NCBI GenBank assembly: GCA_021208645.1
Contig: JAJOJL010000050.1
Span: 1 to 64,000 of the forward strand
Direction: 5' to 3'
Length of the DNA: 64,000 bases
Source: Bacillus sp. (in: firmicutes)
GTDB taxonomy: Bacteria > Bacillota > Bacilli > Bacillales > Salisediminibacteriaceae
Part shown: one piece after another, positions 33,144 to 42,075 of the stretch
Numbering within the stretch: the stretch's first letter is position 1
Layout: every line of letters starts with the position of its first letter
Notes under the pieces: generated by a model
Database searches by the model: none
The model's input: only the letters and a program-made list of their open reading frames with translations
Told to the model about the DNA's origin: nothing
Translations under genes and position numbers: made by a program

Positions 33144-33454
33144 TGTTGTCCTCCTCGATATCTATCTGTAATGATTGCCTTCGAGGAGAAAAAATAATCT
33201 GCATCGTCTTCAGGAGCTTCCTTTCGCTTCACAATTCGCGTGAGGAAATTTTGTTTTTCCACCAGTTCTTCCGTCACTTCTGTTTCTGTGGTCGAAACGG
33301 CAGTGACCGCCTGGAGGCTGTTGTTTACACGGTGTCGTCGGCTGACCGTGTAATCCTTGGCCATCCCATCCACAAGCTGTGCGGCGATAATCGTTAACAC
33401 GATACTCATGGAAAAAAGTATTGGCACTAAATCATTGGAAAACTCGAATATCAT
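33089..33454 (-). CDS. Candidate MifM-like regulatory arrest peptide upstream of yidC2
   Basis: ATG at 33454 after AAAGGAGGTG SD; one N-terminal TM; TRIVKRKEAPEDDADYFF acidic cluster just before an SD-sequestering hairpin. Confidence 0.65.
   Translation of the reverse strand: MIFEFSNDLVPILFSMSIVLTIIAAQLVDGMAKDYTVSRRHRVNNSLQAVTAVSTTETEVTEELVEKQNFLTRIVKRKEAPEDDADYFFSSKAIITDRYRGGQQWKTNLYSTSLKGMVFSF
33151..33188 (-). promoter_or_regulatory. Hairpin sequestering the yidC2 Shine-Dalgarno
   Basis: Minus strand CTCCTCGA-aggcaatcattacagataga ta-TCGAGGAG, 8-bp perfect stem; 3' arm is the SD 7 nt from the yidC2 ATG. Confidence 0.8.
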
Positions 33455-33500
33455 CTGTACTCTCACCTCCTTTAATAGGTTTAGGTTTGTCCTAGGGTCT

Positions 33501-33640
33501 GATCCAAAATCTCCGTTTCTAAGATTTTGGATCAAAGCCTATGCAATGAGCGTAGCGTCCGCAATTTTTTTAAGAGCTGACAGGAGAGGGTTTCTCCTGT
33601 CAACGAGGCGCGAGGGAAGCCATTGCCATAGTACTTCAAA
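33501..33640 (+). repeat. Dispersed double-hairpin element, copy A
   Basis: GATCCAAAATCT/AGATTTTGGATC; TGACAGGAGA-gggt-TCTCCTGTCA; linkers gcaatgagcgtag.. and gaagccattgc. Confidence 0.75.
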
Positions 33641-33872
33641 CAAGCTCTTCTAAATAAGTATATATATCATCGTTTATTAGATGGGAATTGTCAAAGAATA
33701 TTTTATTCCAGTTACTATGCATCCTAGCCAATAGTGTGAACAACATATACTTGATATGCAAAAATCTCTTTTTTCACAATCTTCACCATAGTTTTGTGCC
33801 CTTATGGGTAGTTTGTGGATTGCCTACTCTGAGTCTTTCTGACAAGATGAAAACTCATGTATTTTTCTTAAA

Positions 33873-34104
33873 GGCTCTGTTAGTGGATAATGTTGATTTT
33901 GGATATACGTTGATTTTGCGAAAGGAGCGAGACTCCTCGAAAATGCTTACACATTTTCTTCGTGCGTGGGCCATTTCGAGGAAGCATCTCAAAGTCCTGC
34001 GGGAAAAGCAACGGCTGAAGACCCCGCAGGGACGAGGAGGCTGAAGCGTTGCCCGCGGAAAGCGAGCTCCTGTAGCAAAAATCAACAACAAAGACTAACA
34101 GAGC
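33873..34104 (-). mobile_element. MITE-like dispersed element, copy 2 (232 bp)
   Basis: Reverse complement of 4401-4632; ends GGCTCTGTTAGT...ACTAACAGAGC. Confidence 0.8.
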
Positions 34105-34277
34105 TTAATTATTACTATCCATAAGGATACTCTTTCTTCCGTAAAAAATAAATTAATCGTTGACAAATCTGGGGAAGTTTTAATTTTCAGAATCCAAGTT
34201 CCCGTTTTTTGAAAAATCTAATCATTTTTCAGCTTTTACGGTAATACGTTTCCCTAAACACTTTGTTTTTAGTATAA

Positions 34278-34295
34278 TGAATGAATACTCAGTCA
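34278..34295 (+). promoter_or_regulatory. FadR-like operator overlapping a TATAAT -10 box
   Basis: TGAATGAATACTCAGTCA matches the Bacillus FadR consensus TGAATGAMTANTCATTCA at all but one position. Confidence 0.65.
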
Positions 34296-34327
34296 TTTTA
34301 GGTTATTCAATTTAAGGGGGAATCGAA

Positions 34328-36259
34328 ATGGGTGGATGTGTGGCTTTATTTCAACCATTAAAACTGAAAAACATCACTTTCAAAAATCGGGTCATCATGG
34401 GCTCCATGCACGTTGGCTTAGAAGGTTTAGATGAAGGAATTGAACGATTAACGGAGTTTTATCGACTACGGGCGGAGCATCAAGTTGGTTTAATTGTTAC
34501 TGGTGGTGCCGCTGTTAATAGAGAAGGAAGCGGCGGCTTGGATTTTATGTCCATTTATGAAGAGGAGGATGTTTTGCGGTGGAAACCCTTAACAAATGCC
34601 GTTCACAATGAGGGAGGAAAAATTGCCTTGCAGCTGTTTCATGCCGGCCGCTACGCCTATAAAGCATTGAATGGCGTGGACCCTGTAGCTCCATCCCCTA
34701 TTCGCTCGCCTATTAACCCTGATACGCCTGTTGCTCTAAGTGATCCTGATATTAAGAGGACAATTATTGATTTTGCAGAAGGGGCTAGGCGGGCAAAGGA
34801 AGCTGGCTTTGATGCGGTGGAGATTATGGGTTCTGAAGGCTATTTAATTAACCAATTTGTCTCCCCTGTCACGAATAAACGAACGGACCAATGGGGAGGG
34901 AGCTTTGAAAAGCGGATTGCCTTCTCTCTGGAGATTGTTAAAGCTGTCAGAAAAGCCGTTGGAAATGATTATCCGGTCCTTTTCCGCATGTCTGGCCTTG
35001 ATCTAATTGAAGGAAGCACCACCGAAGAAGAAACTCTTCGGTGGGCTCAGGAGTTGGAAAAGGTGGGGGTTGATCTATTAAATATTGGAATAGGTTGGCA
35101 TGAATCACGGGTTCCTACCATCTCAATGAAGGTTCCAAGAATGAATTTTGTTCCTGTTGCAGAAGAAATAAAAAAACATGTAGAGGTGCCTGTTGTTGCA
35201 AGCAACCGCATCAATGATCCTATAGCAGCCAACAAACTATTGGAAAAAGGGACAGTCGATATGATTTCCATGGCCCGGCCTTTTCTGGCAGATCCAGCCA
35301 TTTTGACGAAAGCAATGGAGGAACGATTTGAGGAAATTAATACATGCATCGCCTGTAATCAAGCTTGCCTGGATCATGTTTTTGAAGGATTGCCTGCATC
35401 TTGCCTTGTTAATCCTGAAGCAGGACGAGAAATGGAGTTACCACTGATTAAAGTCTCCCAGCCAAAAAAGTTGGTAGTCATTGGAGCCGGACCGGCGGGC
35501 TTGGAAACGGCCCGGGTTGCTGCAGAACGGGGGCATGACGTTACCCTTGTGGACGATAAAGAAGAAATCGGAGGTCAGCTCAATTACTCAAAACGCATTC
35601 CTGGCAAACAAGAGTTTTATGAAACATTACGATACTATCAAGTACAGTTAAAGCGCTTAGGCGTAAAAATAATTTTAAATACGAGAATTTCAGAGACCTC
35701 CCCCCTAGTAGAAGAAGCAGATGAAATCGTTATGGCAACGGGCATTAAACCACGGATACCAGCGATTTCAGGTGTGGAAAACAACTCTGTTGTTTCTTAT
35801 CAAGCTATTTTTGATGGTGAAGTAGCATATGGATCAACTGCAGTCATTATCGGTGGCGGTGGAATTGCCTGTGACTTGGCCTTGTTTTTACAGGAAAAAG
35901 GTGTAAAAGACATTACCTTGTTACAACGGGGAAAATCATTTGCAAGGGGAATTGGAAAAACCACACGCTGGGCTACATTAATGGAACTCCGACAAAAAGG
36001 GATTAACATGATTGGTGGGATAGAGTCTTATGAAACAATACATGAAAATACTGTCCATTTTACTCTCAAAGGAGAAACCCGTTCCGTTAAAGCTGAATCT
36101 ATTATTCTAGCAGCAGGGCAGCTAGTTAATAATGATCTGGCAGAAAGGCTGACTGCAATTGGGAAAAAGGTTCACGTCATTGGCGGAGCAAAGCATGCCC
36201 TTGGGTTAGATGCGAAAAAAGCAATTTATGATGGGGCTTTAATTGGAAGAGAAATATAA
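34328..36259 (+). CDS. NADH:flavin oxidoreductase / 2,4-dienoyl-CoA reductase family protein
   Basis: OYE barrel (FKNRVIMGSMHVGLEG) plus CIACNQACLDHVFEG Fe-S cysteines and FAD domain VVIGAGPAGLETARVAAERGH. Confidence 0.93.
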   Translation: MGGCVALFQPLKLKNITFKNRVIMGSMHVGLEGLDEGIERLTEFYRLRAEHQVGLIVTGGAAVNREGSGGLDFMSIYEEEDVLRWKPLTNAVHNEGGKIALQLFHAGRYAYKALNGVDPVAPSPIRSPINPDTPVALSDPDIKRTIIDFAEGARRAKEAGFDAVEIMGSEGYLINQFVSPVTNKRTDQWGGSFEKRIAFSLEIVKAVRKAVGNDYPVLFRMSGLDLIEGSTTEEETLRWAQELEKVGVDLLNIGIGWHESRVPTISMKVPRMNFVPVAEEIKKHVEVPVVASNRINDPIAANKLLEKGTVDMISMARPFLADPAILTKAMEERFEEINTCIACNQACLDHVFEGLPASCLVNPEAGREMELPLIKVSQPKKLVVIGAGPAGLETARVAAERGHDVTLVDDKEEIGGQLNYSKRIPGKQEFYETLRYYQVQLKRLGVKIILNTRISETSPLVEEADEIVMATGIKPRIPAISGVENNSVVSYQAIFDGEVAYGSTAVIIGGGGIACDLALFLQEKGVKDITLLQRGKSFARGIGKTTRWATLMELRQKGINMIGGIESYETIHENTVHFTLKGETRSVKAESIILAAGQLVNNDLAERLTAIGKKVHVIGGAKHALGLDAKKAIYDGALIGREI

Positions 36260-36281
36260 AAATGATCATGGAGGGGAAAAC

Positions 36282-37063
36282 ATGTCAGAAACAGTGCTAT
36301 ATTCAGTTGTAGGTGGGGTTGCCACGATTACCATGAACCGGCCGCAAGTGAAAAATGCCATTAACGAGAAAATGCACGAGGAACTATATCATGCATTTAC
36401 TGCTGCCAAGGAAGATGAGTCTGTTAAAGTAATTGTCTTAACTGGGAAAGATGGTGCATTTTCTAGTGGAGCAGATATAAAAAGTATCCCTATAGACAAA
36501 ATGGCAGAGTTTGACCACGGGGATTATTTAGAAAGGACATATAACCGGTTATTGCTATTAATTGACGAATTAGAAAAGCCAACGGTTGCATACATTAACG
36601 GAATTGCCGTAGGAGCAGGATTGAGTATTGCCCTCGCCTGTGATTTCCGCATCGCCAATTCTGACAGTAAATTTGCCTTAAGCTTTTTTGGAATTGGGCT
36701 TATTCCTGATGCTGGTGCGTCCTATTTTTTACCGAGATTAGTAGGTTTGGGGAAGGCGATGGAGCTTTCCTTAGGAGGATCGCTATCTGCCGAGGAAGCG
36801 TATCGGATTGGGCTCATTAATCAAATGGGACAGCCAGAATTATTCATTGAACAGTTGAAGGAAGTCCCTACACCGGCATATGGCTTAGCAAAAAAGATAT
36901 GAAAGCAGGGTTCAACCACACGTTATCAGAAGTATTAGCCATGGAGACGGAAGGTCAACGACAAGCTGGGAAATCCGATTCCCACCTAAAAGCTGTGATG
37001 AATTTTATGAAGAAAAGCGAAGGCGCCCGCCTATCGGCGAAAGGAAAATGCTCTGACCGATAA
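36282..37063 (+). pseudogene. Enoyl-CoA hydratase/isomerase, frameshift at ~36895; 3' end runs into a dispersed repeat
   Basis: ATITMNRPQVKNAINEKM, GAFSSGADIKS; continuing in another frame as MKAGFNHTLSEVLAMETEGQRQAGKSDSHLKAVMNFMKKSEGARLSAKGKCSDR. Confidence 0.85.
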
Positions 37064-37130
37064 AAAGTGCTTTTTACTTTTTATTCGGGCAGAAATTTTC
37101 ACGAGCCGATGGCGCCTGTAGCTAGACATT
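37010..37130. repeat. Dispersed structured element (GGCGCC-flanked hairpin)
   Basis: gcgaaggcgcccgcc...CCGATAAAAAGT-gcttttt-ACTTTTTATTCGG...gagccgatggcgcctgtagctagaca. Confidence 0.65.
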
Positions 37131-37298
37131 ATTTCGAAGAATAATATACTTTCTTCTAAAAAGAAGCAACCATAATCTTACACGATTCTACGGATCGACC
37201 TGTTTGGTTTTTCCCAGTCGACAAAGTATAATGGTAGGAGAAAACCTATTTTTTCCGGTACATACCGTAAATGAACTTGTTGATTGGAGTGAACGTAA

Positions 37299-38042
37299 AT
37301 GAGTGAACCAGCAAAAACTCTCGAAGGTTGGTATTGCCTCCACGATTTCCGTACAATGAATTGGGGAGCATGGAAACAGCTTAGTTCTGAAGAACGGGAA
37401 ACAATTATGGGAGAATTTCTAACTTTGTTAGATAAGTGGAACACAACTCAAGAGAAATTTGAAGGAAGTCATGCCTTATATACGATCGTTGGGCAAAAAG
37501 CAGATTTTATGATGATGCTTCTCCGTCCTACGATGGAAGAATTAAATGAACTAGAGAATGAGTTTAATAAAACTCAATTTGCCGAATACACCATTCCAGC
37601 ACATTCTTACGTATCCGTTGTGGAATTAAGCAACTATTTGCCGGCAGAGAAGGATCCAAATACGGACCCTGAAATTCAAGCACGTTTGAAACCTATCCTG
37701 CCAAAATGGCAATATGTCTGCTTCTACCCAATGGACAAGCGACGAGATGGAAATGATAATTGGTACATGCTTTCCATGGAAGAGCGTCAAAAGCTCATGC
37801 GCAGTCATGGGATGATTGGCCGTACTTACGCAGGTAAGGTGCGTCAAATTATTACAGGTTCTGTAGGGTTTGATGACTGGGAGTGGGGAGTAACATTGTT
37901 TGCCCATGACGTATTGCAGTTTAAGAAACTCGTATATGAAATGCGCTTTGATGAAGTGAGTGCACGATACGGTGAGTTCGGGTCTTTCTTCGTGGGAACT
38001 CTTCTTGAAGAAGGTAAGGTTAAGGACTTCCTTCATATCTAA
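37299..38042 (+). CDS. hemQ: Hydrogen peroxide-dependent heme synthase (coproheme decarboxylase, chlorite dismutase family)
   Basis: [42 protein letters not shown]-type C-terminal region. Confidence 0.95.
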   Translation: MSEPAKTLEGWYCLHDFRTMNWGAWKQLSSEERETIMGEFLTLLDKWNTTQEKFEGSHALYTIVGQKADFMMMLLRPTMEELNELENEFNKTQFAEYTIPAHSYVSVVELSNYLPAEKDPNTDPEIQARLKPILPKWQYVCFYPMDKRRDGNDNWYMLSMEERQKLMRSHGMIGRTYAGKVRQIITGSVGFDDWEWGVTLFAHDVLQFKKLVYEMRFDEVSARYGEFGSFFVGTLLEEGKVKDFLHI

Positions 38043-38144
38043 ACGAAGAGCAGACTAATTGTGATGAAAATTAAGGTAGAGTATGCCCTCTTGGTTTTTA
38101 ACAGTTCGTTTCAGAGGGCGAAGTTGATAATAACATAAGCTATT

Positions 38145-38182
38145 GGAGATGCGATTAGTACGCTAATTGGCATCTCCTTTTT
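38145..38182 (+). terminator. Rho-independent terminator of hemQ
   Basis: GGAGATGC-gattagtacgctaattg-GCATCTCCTTTTT. Confidence 0.85.
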
Positions 38183-38269
38183 ATATATGTATATATTAAT
38201 CCATTTCCATATAAGAGTAATTAGGCGTTAAAAAAAGTTCTTTCTCAATGCTATTTTCAGGAGCTCGCG

Positions 38270-38555
38270 GGGGCATCTCTTACCGAATTGGAAATCAGGT
38301 TAAACACAATATAAATAACCGGAGAAATTTCCCTTAATTAGAATTTGGCATTGAAAATAGCATAAATAGACGGAGAAATTCCGTTTATAAGCTTGAAGCA
38401 TTCAAAAAAAAGGATTTTCCCTCTACATAACCGGAAATTCTCCCCTTAATACTACCGAAACTAGCTTCCATTCTGTATTTAACTGGAATTTGTCCCCTTA
38501 TTTTTCAGCAGAAAGGATAAGGGACCCCTATTCCACATTTCCTCAATAAAACCTC
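38270..38555. repeat. Degenerate ~51-52-bp array (ataaccGGAGAAATTyccnttaat units)
   Basis: ggagaaatt at 38321 and 38372 (51); ggaaatt/ggaattt at 38433 and 38485 (52). Confidence 0.6.
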
Positions 38556-38800
38556 ATTTGAGTTGAGACGGGGAGTTACTATTTAAAAGAAAAATTTTTC
38601 CTCTATACACCTCTTCCCCCCCTTTTGGCCAAAGTTTCCAAGGTTTCATCTTGTCCTCTGTCATAGGCACCTTTCTCGGCACATAAACATACAATAGTGA
38701 TTGTAGCAATAAGGAATAGACGGTATAAATACGTCAAATTACTCCTTTCTACAGCAGCAAGATTTTTTTCATCATTGAAGGAATTAAAGGGGGTGTTTGA

Positions 38801-39233
38801 TTGGCTGTTATAAAAACTCGTGATCAAGATGTAGCTTTACTGGCACGGTTGATGCGTGCCGAAGCGGAAGGTGAAGGAGAACTTGGTATGCTGAAAGCTG
38901 GAAATGTAATGGTAAACCGGGTGCGTGCTGACTGTTTAGATTTTACGGATATTGTCAATGTGGAAAAAATGGTTTTCCAATCTCCAGGCGGATTCGAGGC
39001 AACACAGAAAGGATATTTTTACCAGCATGCAAGGGAAAAGGATAAGCGACTAGCTAAAAAAACTAATTAACGGAGAAAGGCACCATCCAGCAGAATTTGC
39101 CCTATGGTTTTTTAGGCCAGAAGGATCCTGCCCTGCTCAATGGTGGGGACAATGGAATTCAGGCAGATATAAGCTCCATTGTTTTTATACTCCGTTAGCA
39201 AGTGAATGTCCGTCTGTTTATTCCACTTATTAA
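38801..39233 (+). pseudogene. cwlJ: Spore cortex-lytic enzyme CwlJ, one frameshift in an A7 tract
   Basis: TTG start after AAAGGGGG; LLARLMRAEAEGEGELGMLKAGNVMVNRV; with A7->A6 continues ...LINGERHHPAEFALWFFRPEGSCPAQWWGQWNSGRYKLHCFYTPLASECPSVYSTY*. Confidence 0.9.
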
Positions 39234-39345
39234 AAGACAGACAGCACGGCAAGGCATGAAATTACAGAAAAAGCAGTTACTAAACTGCATTTAATAAAAA
39301 AGAGAGCAAAGCACCATTATCAAATCATTATAAAGGAGTGATCGT

Positions 39346-39855
39346 ATGTATTCGCAAGGTTTCCCTTATTCGCCATATGGTTATGGGTATGGACCAGGAG
39401 GCTATCCAACAGGACAGCCAGGAACTCCGACGCCAGGATTTGCCCAGCAACCACAGCAACCAGCACCACCGCCGCCTGCAGAAGGCCAGTTACCATTGGA
39501 GCAGTCATTCATTGAAAACATTCTTCGGTTAAACAGAGGAAAAGTAGGAACATTCTACATGACGTTTGAAAATAATGAACGTTGGAATGCGAAAGTGTTT
39601 AAAGGGGTCGTTGAAGCTGCGGGGCGAGACCATATCATTTTAAGTGATCCACAAACAGGCAAAAGGTTTTTGCTTCTTATGGTAAACCTTGATTATGTCA
39701 CCTTCGACGAAAAGCTAAAGTATGAGTATGATATACCGGGGATGCCGACAATCAGTAATGTAGAAGCGTATCAGCAATATCAGCAACAACAAGCAGGTGC
39801 AACGCCACCTCCACAACCTGGAATTTCTACTTATGCTCCTCGGGATGAGGATTAA
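39346..39855 (+). CDS. gerQ: Spore coat protein GerQ
   Basis: PLEQSFIENILRLNRGKVGTFYMTFENNERWNAKVFKGVVEAAGRDHIILSDPQTGKR; adjacent to cwlJ. Confidence 0.93.
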   Translation: MYSQGFPYSPYGYGYGPGGYPTGQPGTPTPGFAQQPQQPAPPPPAEGQLPLEQSFIENILRLNRGKVGTFYMTFENNERWNAKVFKGVVEAAGRDHIILSDPQTGKRFLLLMVNLDYVTFDEKLKYEYDIPGMPTISNVEAYQQYQQQQAGATPPPQPGISTYAPRDED

Positions 39856-39886
39856 GTAATAGAAGAAACGAAGATTTCTAACATGG

Positions 39887-39923
39887 AAAGCCTGATAGGA
39901 TATTCCCTCCTATCAGGCTTTTT
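39887..39923 (+). terminator. Terminator after gerQ
   Basis: AAAGCCTGATAGG-atattccc-TCCTATCAGGCTTTTT. Confidence 0.85.
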
Positions 39924-39952
39924 CAATTCCTTTTACGCGTCATTTACTCCAT

Positions 39953-40324
39953 CTAAAGCTGTAAAGCCGCCGCAAACAACATGCCCCACCCTACTAAAAA
40001 TGCCAAGCCACCTAGGGGCGTGATGGCACCTAGAACGGAAATCCCCGTCATACTCAGGGCATACAAGCTTCCAGAAAACAAAATAATACCAATAAAAAAT
40101 GCCCAACCAGCCCCTGTTACAAGTCCAGTTGCAGGTAAAAACTGAGTCAATATAGCAACAGCAACGAGGGCTAAAGCGTGGATCATATGGTATTGGACTG
40201 CCGTTTGGTACGTCTCTAAATATCCTGCTGCTTCAAGCTTCGGCTTTAACGCATGGGCACCGAAAGCCCCTAACGCCACAAATAAAAATGCATTTATACT
40301 TCCCAAAATCAGAAATAATTTCAT
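39953..40324 (-). CDS. DUF423 family membrane protein (YwdK-like)
   Basis: LGSINAFLFVALGAFGAHALKPKL; near gerQ. Confidence 0.9.
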   Translation of the reverse strand: MKLFLILGSINAFLFVALGAFGAHALKPKLEAAGYLETYQTAVQYHMIHALALVAVAILTQFLPATGLVTGAGWAFFIGIILFSGSLYALSMTGISVLGAITPLGGLAFLVGWGMLFAAALQL

Positions 40325-40416
40325 AGTAGACGACTCCTTTGGTCCTTAATAGTATAATACTGACCAAAGAATATCACAGACAACCTGTTTTTCCAAAAAC
40401 AAAGTATTATAACTAG

Positions 40417-40728
40417 CTAACGGTTTTGTACATACACTTCCAAAGCCCTTTCCATTTGCTGTGCTTCTTCCTGGGAATCGGTGTGCACAATAATATGATC
40501 TCCGTTCACTTCAAGATTGACGTGCCTAAACCCTTGTGCATGAAGGAAATCGGAAACGGCATTTGCATCCTCCTTTTGTAAAAACATGGTGTGACTGCCT
40601 ACATAGTCATTGTTTACATAAAGCTCGTAACGGTCCTCATTTAACTTCACATTATTTTCTTCTGAAATCTGTGTCCCCGCCAATATAAATAACGGAAATC
40701 CTTGGCTTGAGTTATATACATTAAACAT
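40417..40728 (-). CDS. Conserved small protein of unknown function
   Basis: 103-aa ORF with good coding character and an upstream purine-rich SD. Confidence 0.65.
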   Translation of the reverse strand: MFNVYNSSQGFPLFILAGTQISEENNVKLNEDRYELYVNNDYVGSHTMFLQKEDANAVSDFLHAQGFRHVNLEVNGDHIIVHTDSQEEAQQMERALEVYVQNR

Positions 40729-40878
40729 AATCTTCTACCTCCTTTTTACGTATTTTTTCCACCCTGTTAAAAACAATGTATGATATTTTCTTGCGGGTAA
40801 AAACTTTTACCGATTATAATCAGAACATAATATAGTTTGGGAATTCCTAACACTACTACGGCTTAGGCTTGTTGAGGA

Positions 40879-41511
40879 GTGAATTATATGAAGAAGGATG
40901 TTCTTGTCCGTACCTATACGATGAATGACTTTGACAAATTGCTTTTGATCCAAAAAGAGGCCTTTCCTCCTCCTTTCCCGGAAGATCTCTGGTGGAGTAA
41001 AGATCAAATTGAAGCACATGTCACTACTTTTCCAAAAGGGGCCATGCTCGCTGAGGTGAATGGAGAACCTGCCGGGTCCGCTACCTCCTTAATTATTCAA
41101 TATGACGGTTCTTCCCATACATGGGAGGAAGCAGCTGATAACGGGTATATTAAGGGGAGCCATAATCCTGAAGGTGACTCTTTGTATGGAATCGATGTTT
41201 GTGTTAGACCGAGATTTCGTGGGCAGGGGATTGCCGGGGCATTATATGAGGCTCGGAAAAAATTAGTTGTGGAGCTTGGATTAAAACGTTATTTAGCTGG
41301 TTGCCGCATCCCAAATTTTCACGAATATGCGAAGGATTTATCGGTTGAAGAATATGTGGAAAAAGTAGTTGCAGGGGAAATCAAAGATTTAGTGCTGAGC
41401 TTTATGTTAAGACAAGGCCTAAAGCCAATTCAAATTATGGAAAACTATTTGGATGATGAAGAATCGTTAAACTATGCTGTTTTAGTGGAATGGAGAAATC
41501 CTGAACGCTGA
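40879..41511 (+). CDS. GNAT family N-acetyltransferase
   Basis: GIDVCVRPRFRGQGIAGALYEARKKL acetyl-CoA binding motif. Confidence 0.88.
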   Translation: MNYMKKDVLVRTYTMNDFDKLLLIQKEAFPPPFPEDLWWSKDQIEAHVTTFPKGAMLAEVNGEPAGSATSLIIQYDGSSHTWEEAADNGYIKGSHNPEGDSLYGIDVCVRPRFRGQGIAGALYEARKKLVVELGLKRYLAGCRIPNFHEYAKDLSVEEYVEKVVAGEIKDLVLSFMLRQGLKPIQIMENYLDDEESLNYAVLVEWRNPER

Positions 41512-41618
41512 GTAGATTTTTTCAATAATACATTTATGTACCCCAAGTTTGGGACACTATATCTATTGCTTCGATTCGGTTGAAAAAGCTCAATATACGA
41601 GCTTTCTCAACCATGTCT

Positions 41619-41921
41619 CTAAAAATCAAACAAGCTATCGCTATCTTTTTTGTCGTCATCGTCATAAGCAGTTAGCCGCTCCAACTCATCTCCATAGGAG
41701 CGGGACTTCTTTCCTTCCACATCCTCCACAGAGGCGTGCTTCACTTTTGGAGGAGGAGCTACTCCAGTTTTTGAAGAAGACAGAAGGATGTCACAATAAG
41801 CTTTGATCACCGTCGCCTGCTCATGGTAACTATTGGACTGGGAATCGTCTGAAATTGCCTTTTTTAACTTCGCCAATTCCTCTTCCATTTTCTCTATAAG
41901 AATACTTGCTGGAATATTCAT
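41619..41921 (-). CDS. YwdI family protein
   Basis: MNIPASILIEKMEEELAKLKKAISDDSQSNSYHEQATVIKAYCDILLSS. Confidence 0.75.
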   Translation of the reverse strand: MNIPASILIEKMEEELAKLKKAISDDSQSNSYHEQATVIKAYCDILLSSSKTGVAPPPKVKHASVEDVEGKKSRSYGDELERLTAYDDDDKKDSDSLFDF

Positions 41922-42014
41922 TATTCGATCACACCCCTTTCTAGGATATTTGCCACCTTATCTTTATTTGGTTGGTCAGTTCACCACTATTATACATAAC
42001 AATGTATGATAAAC

Positions 42015-42050
42015 GAAAGCGCCAAAGGGTCGAAATCCTTTTGGCGCTTC
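42015..42050 (-). terminator. Terminator after the M3 peptidase gene
   Basis: GAAGCGCCAAAAGGATTTCGACCCTTTGGCGCTTTC (minus strand). Confidence 0.75.
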
Positions 42051-42075
42051 AACATTGATTTAGTCTGTAAAACGA

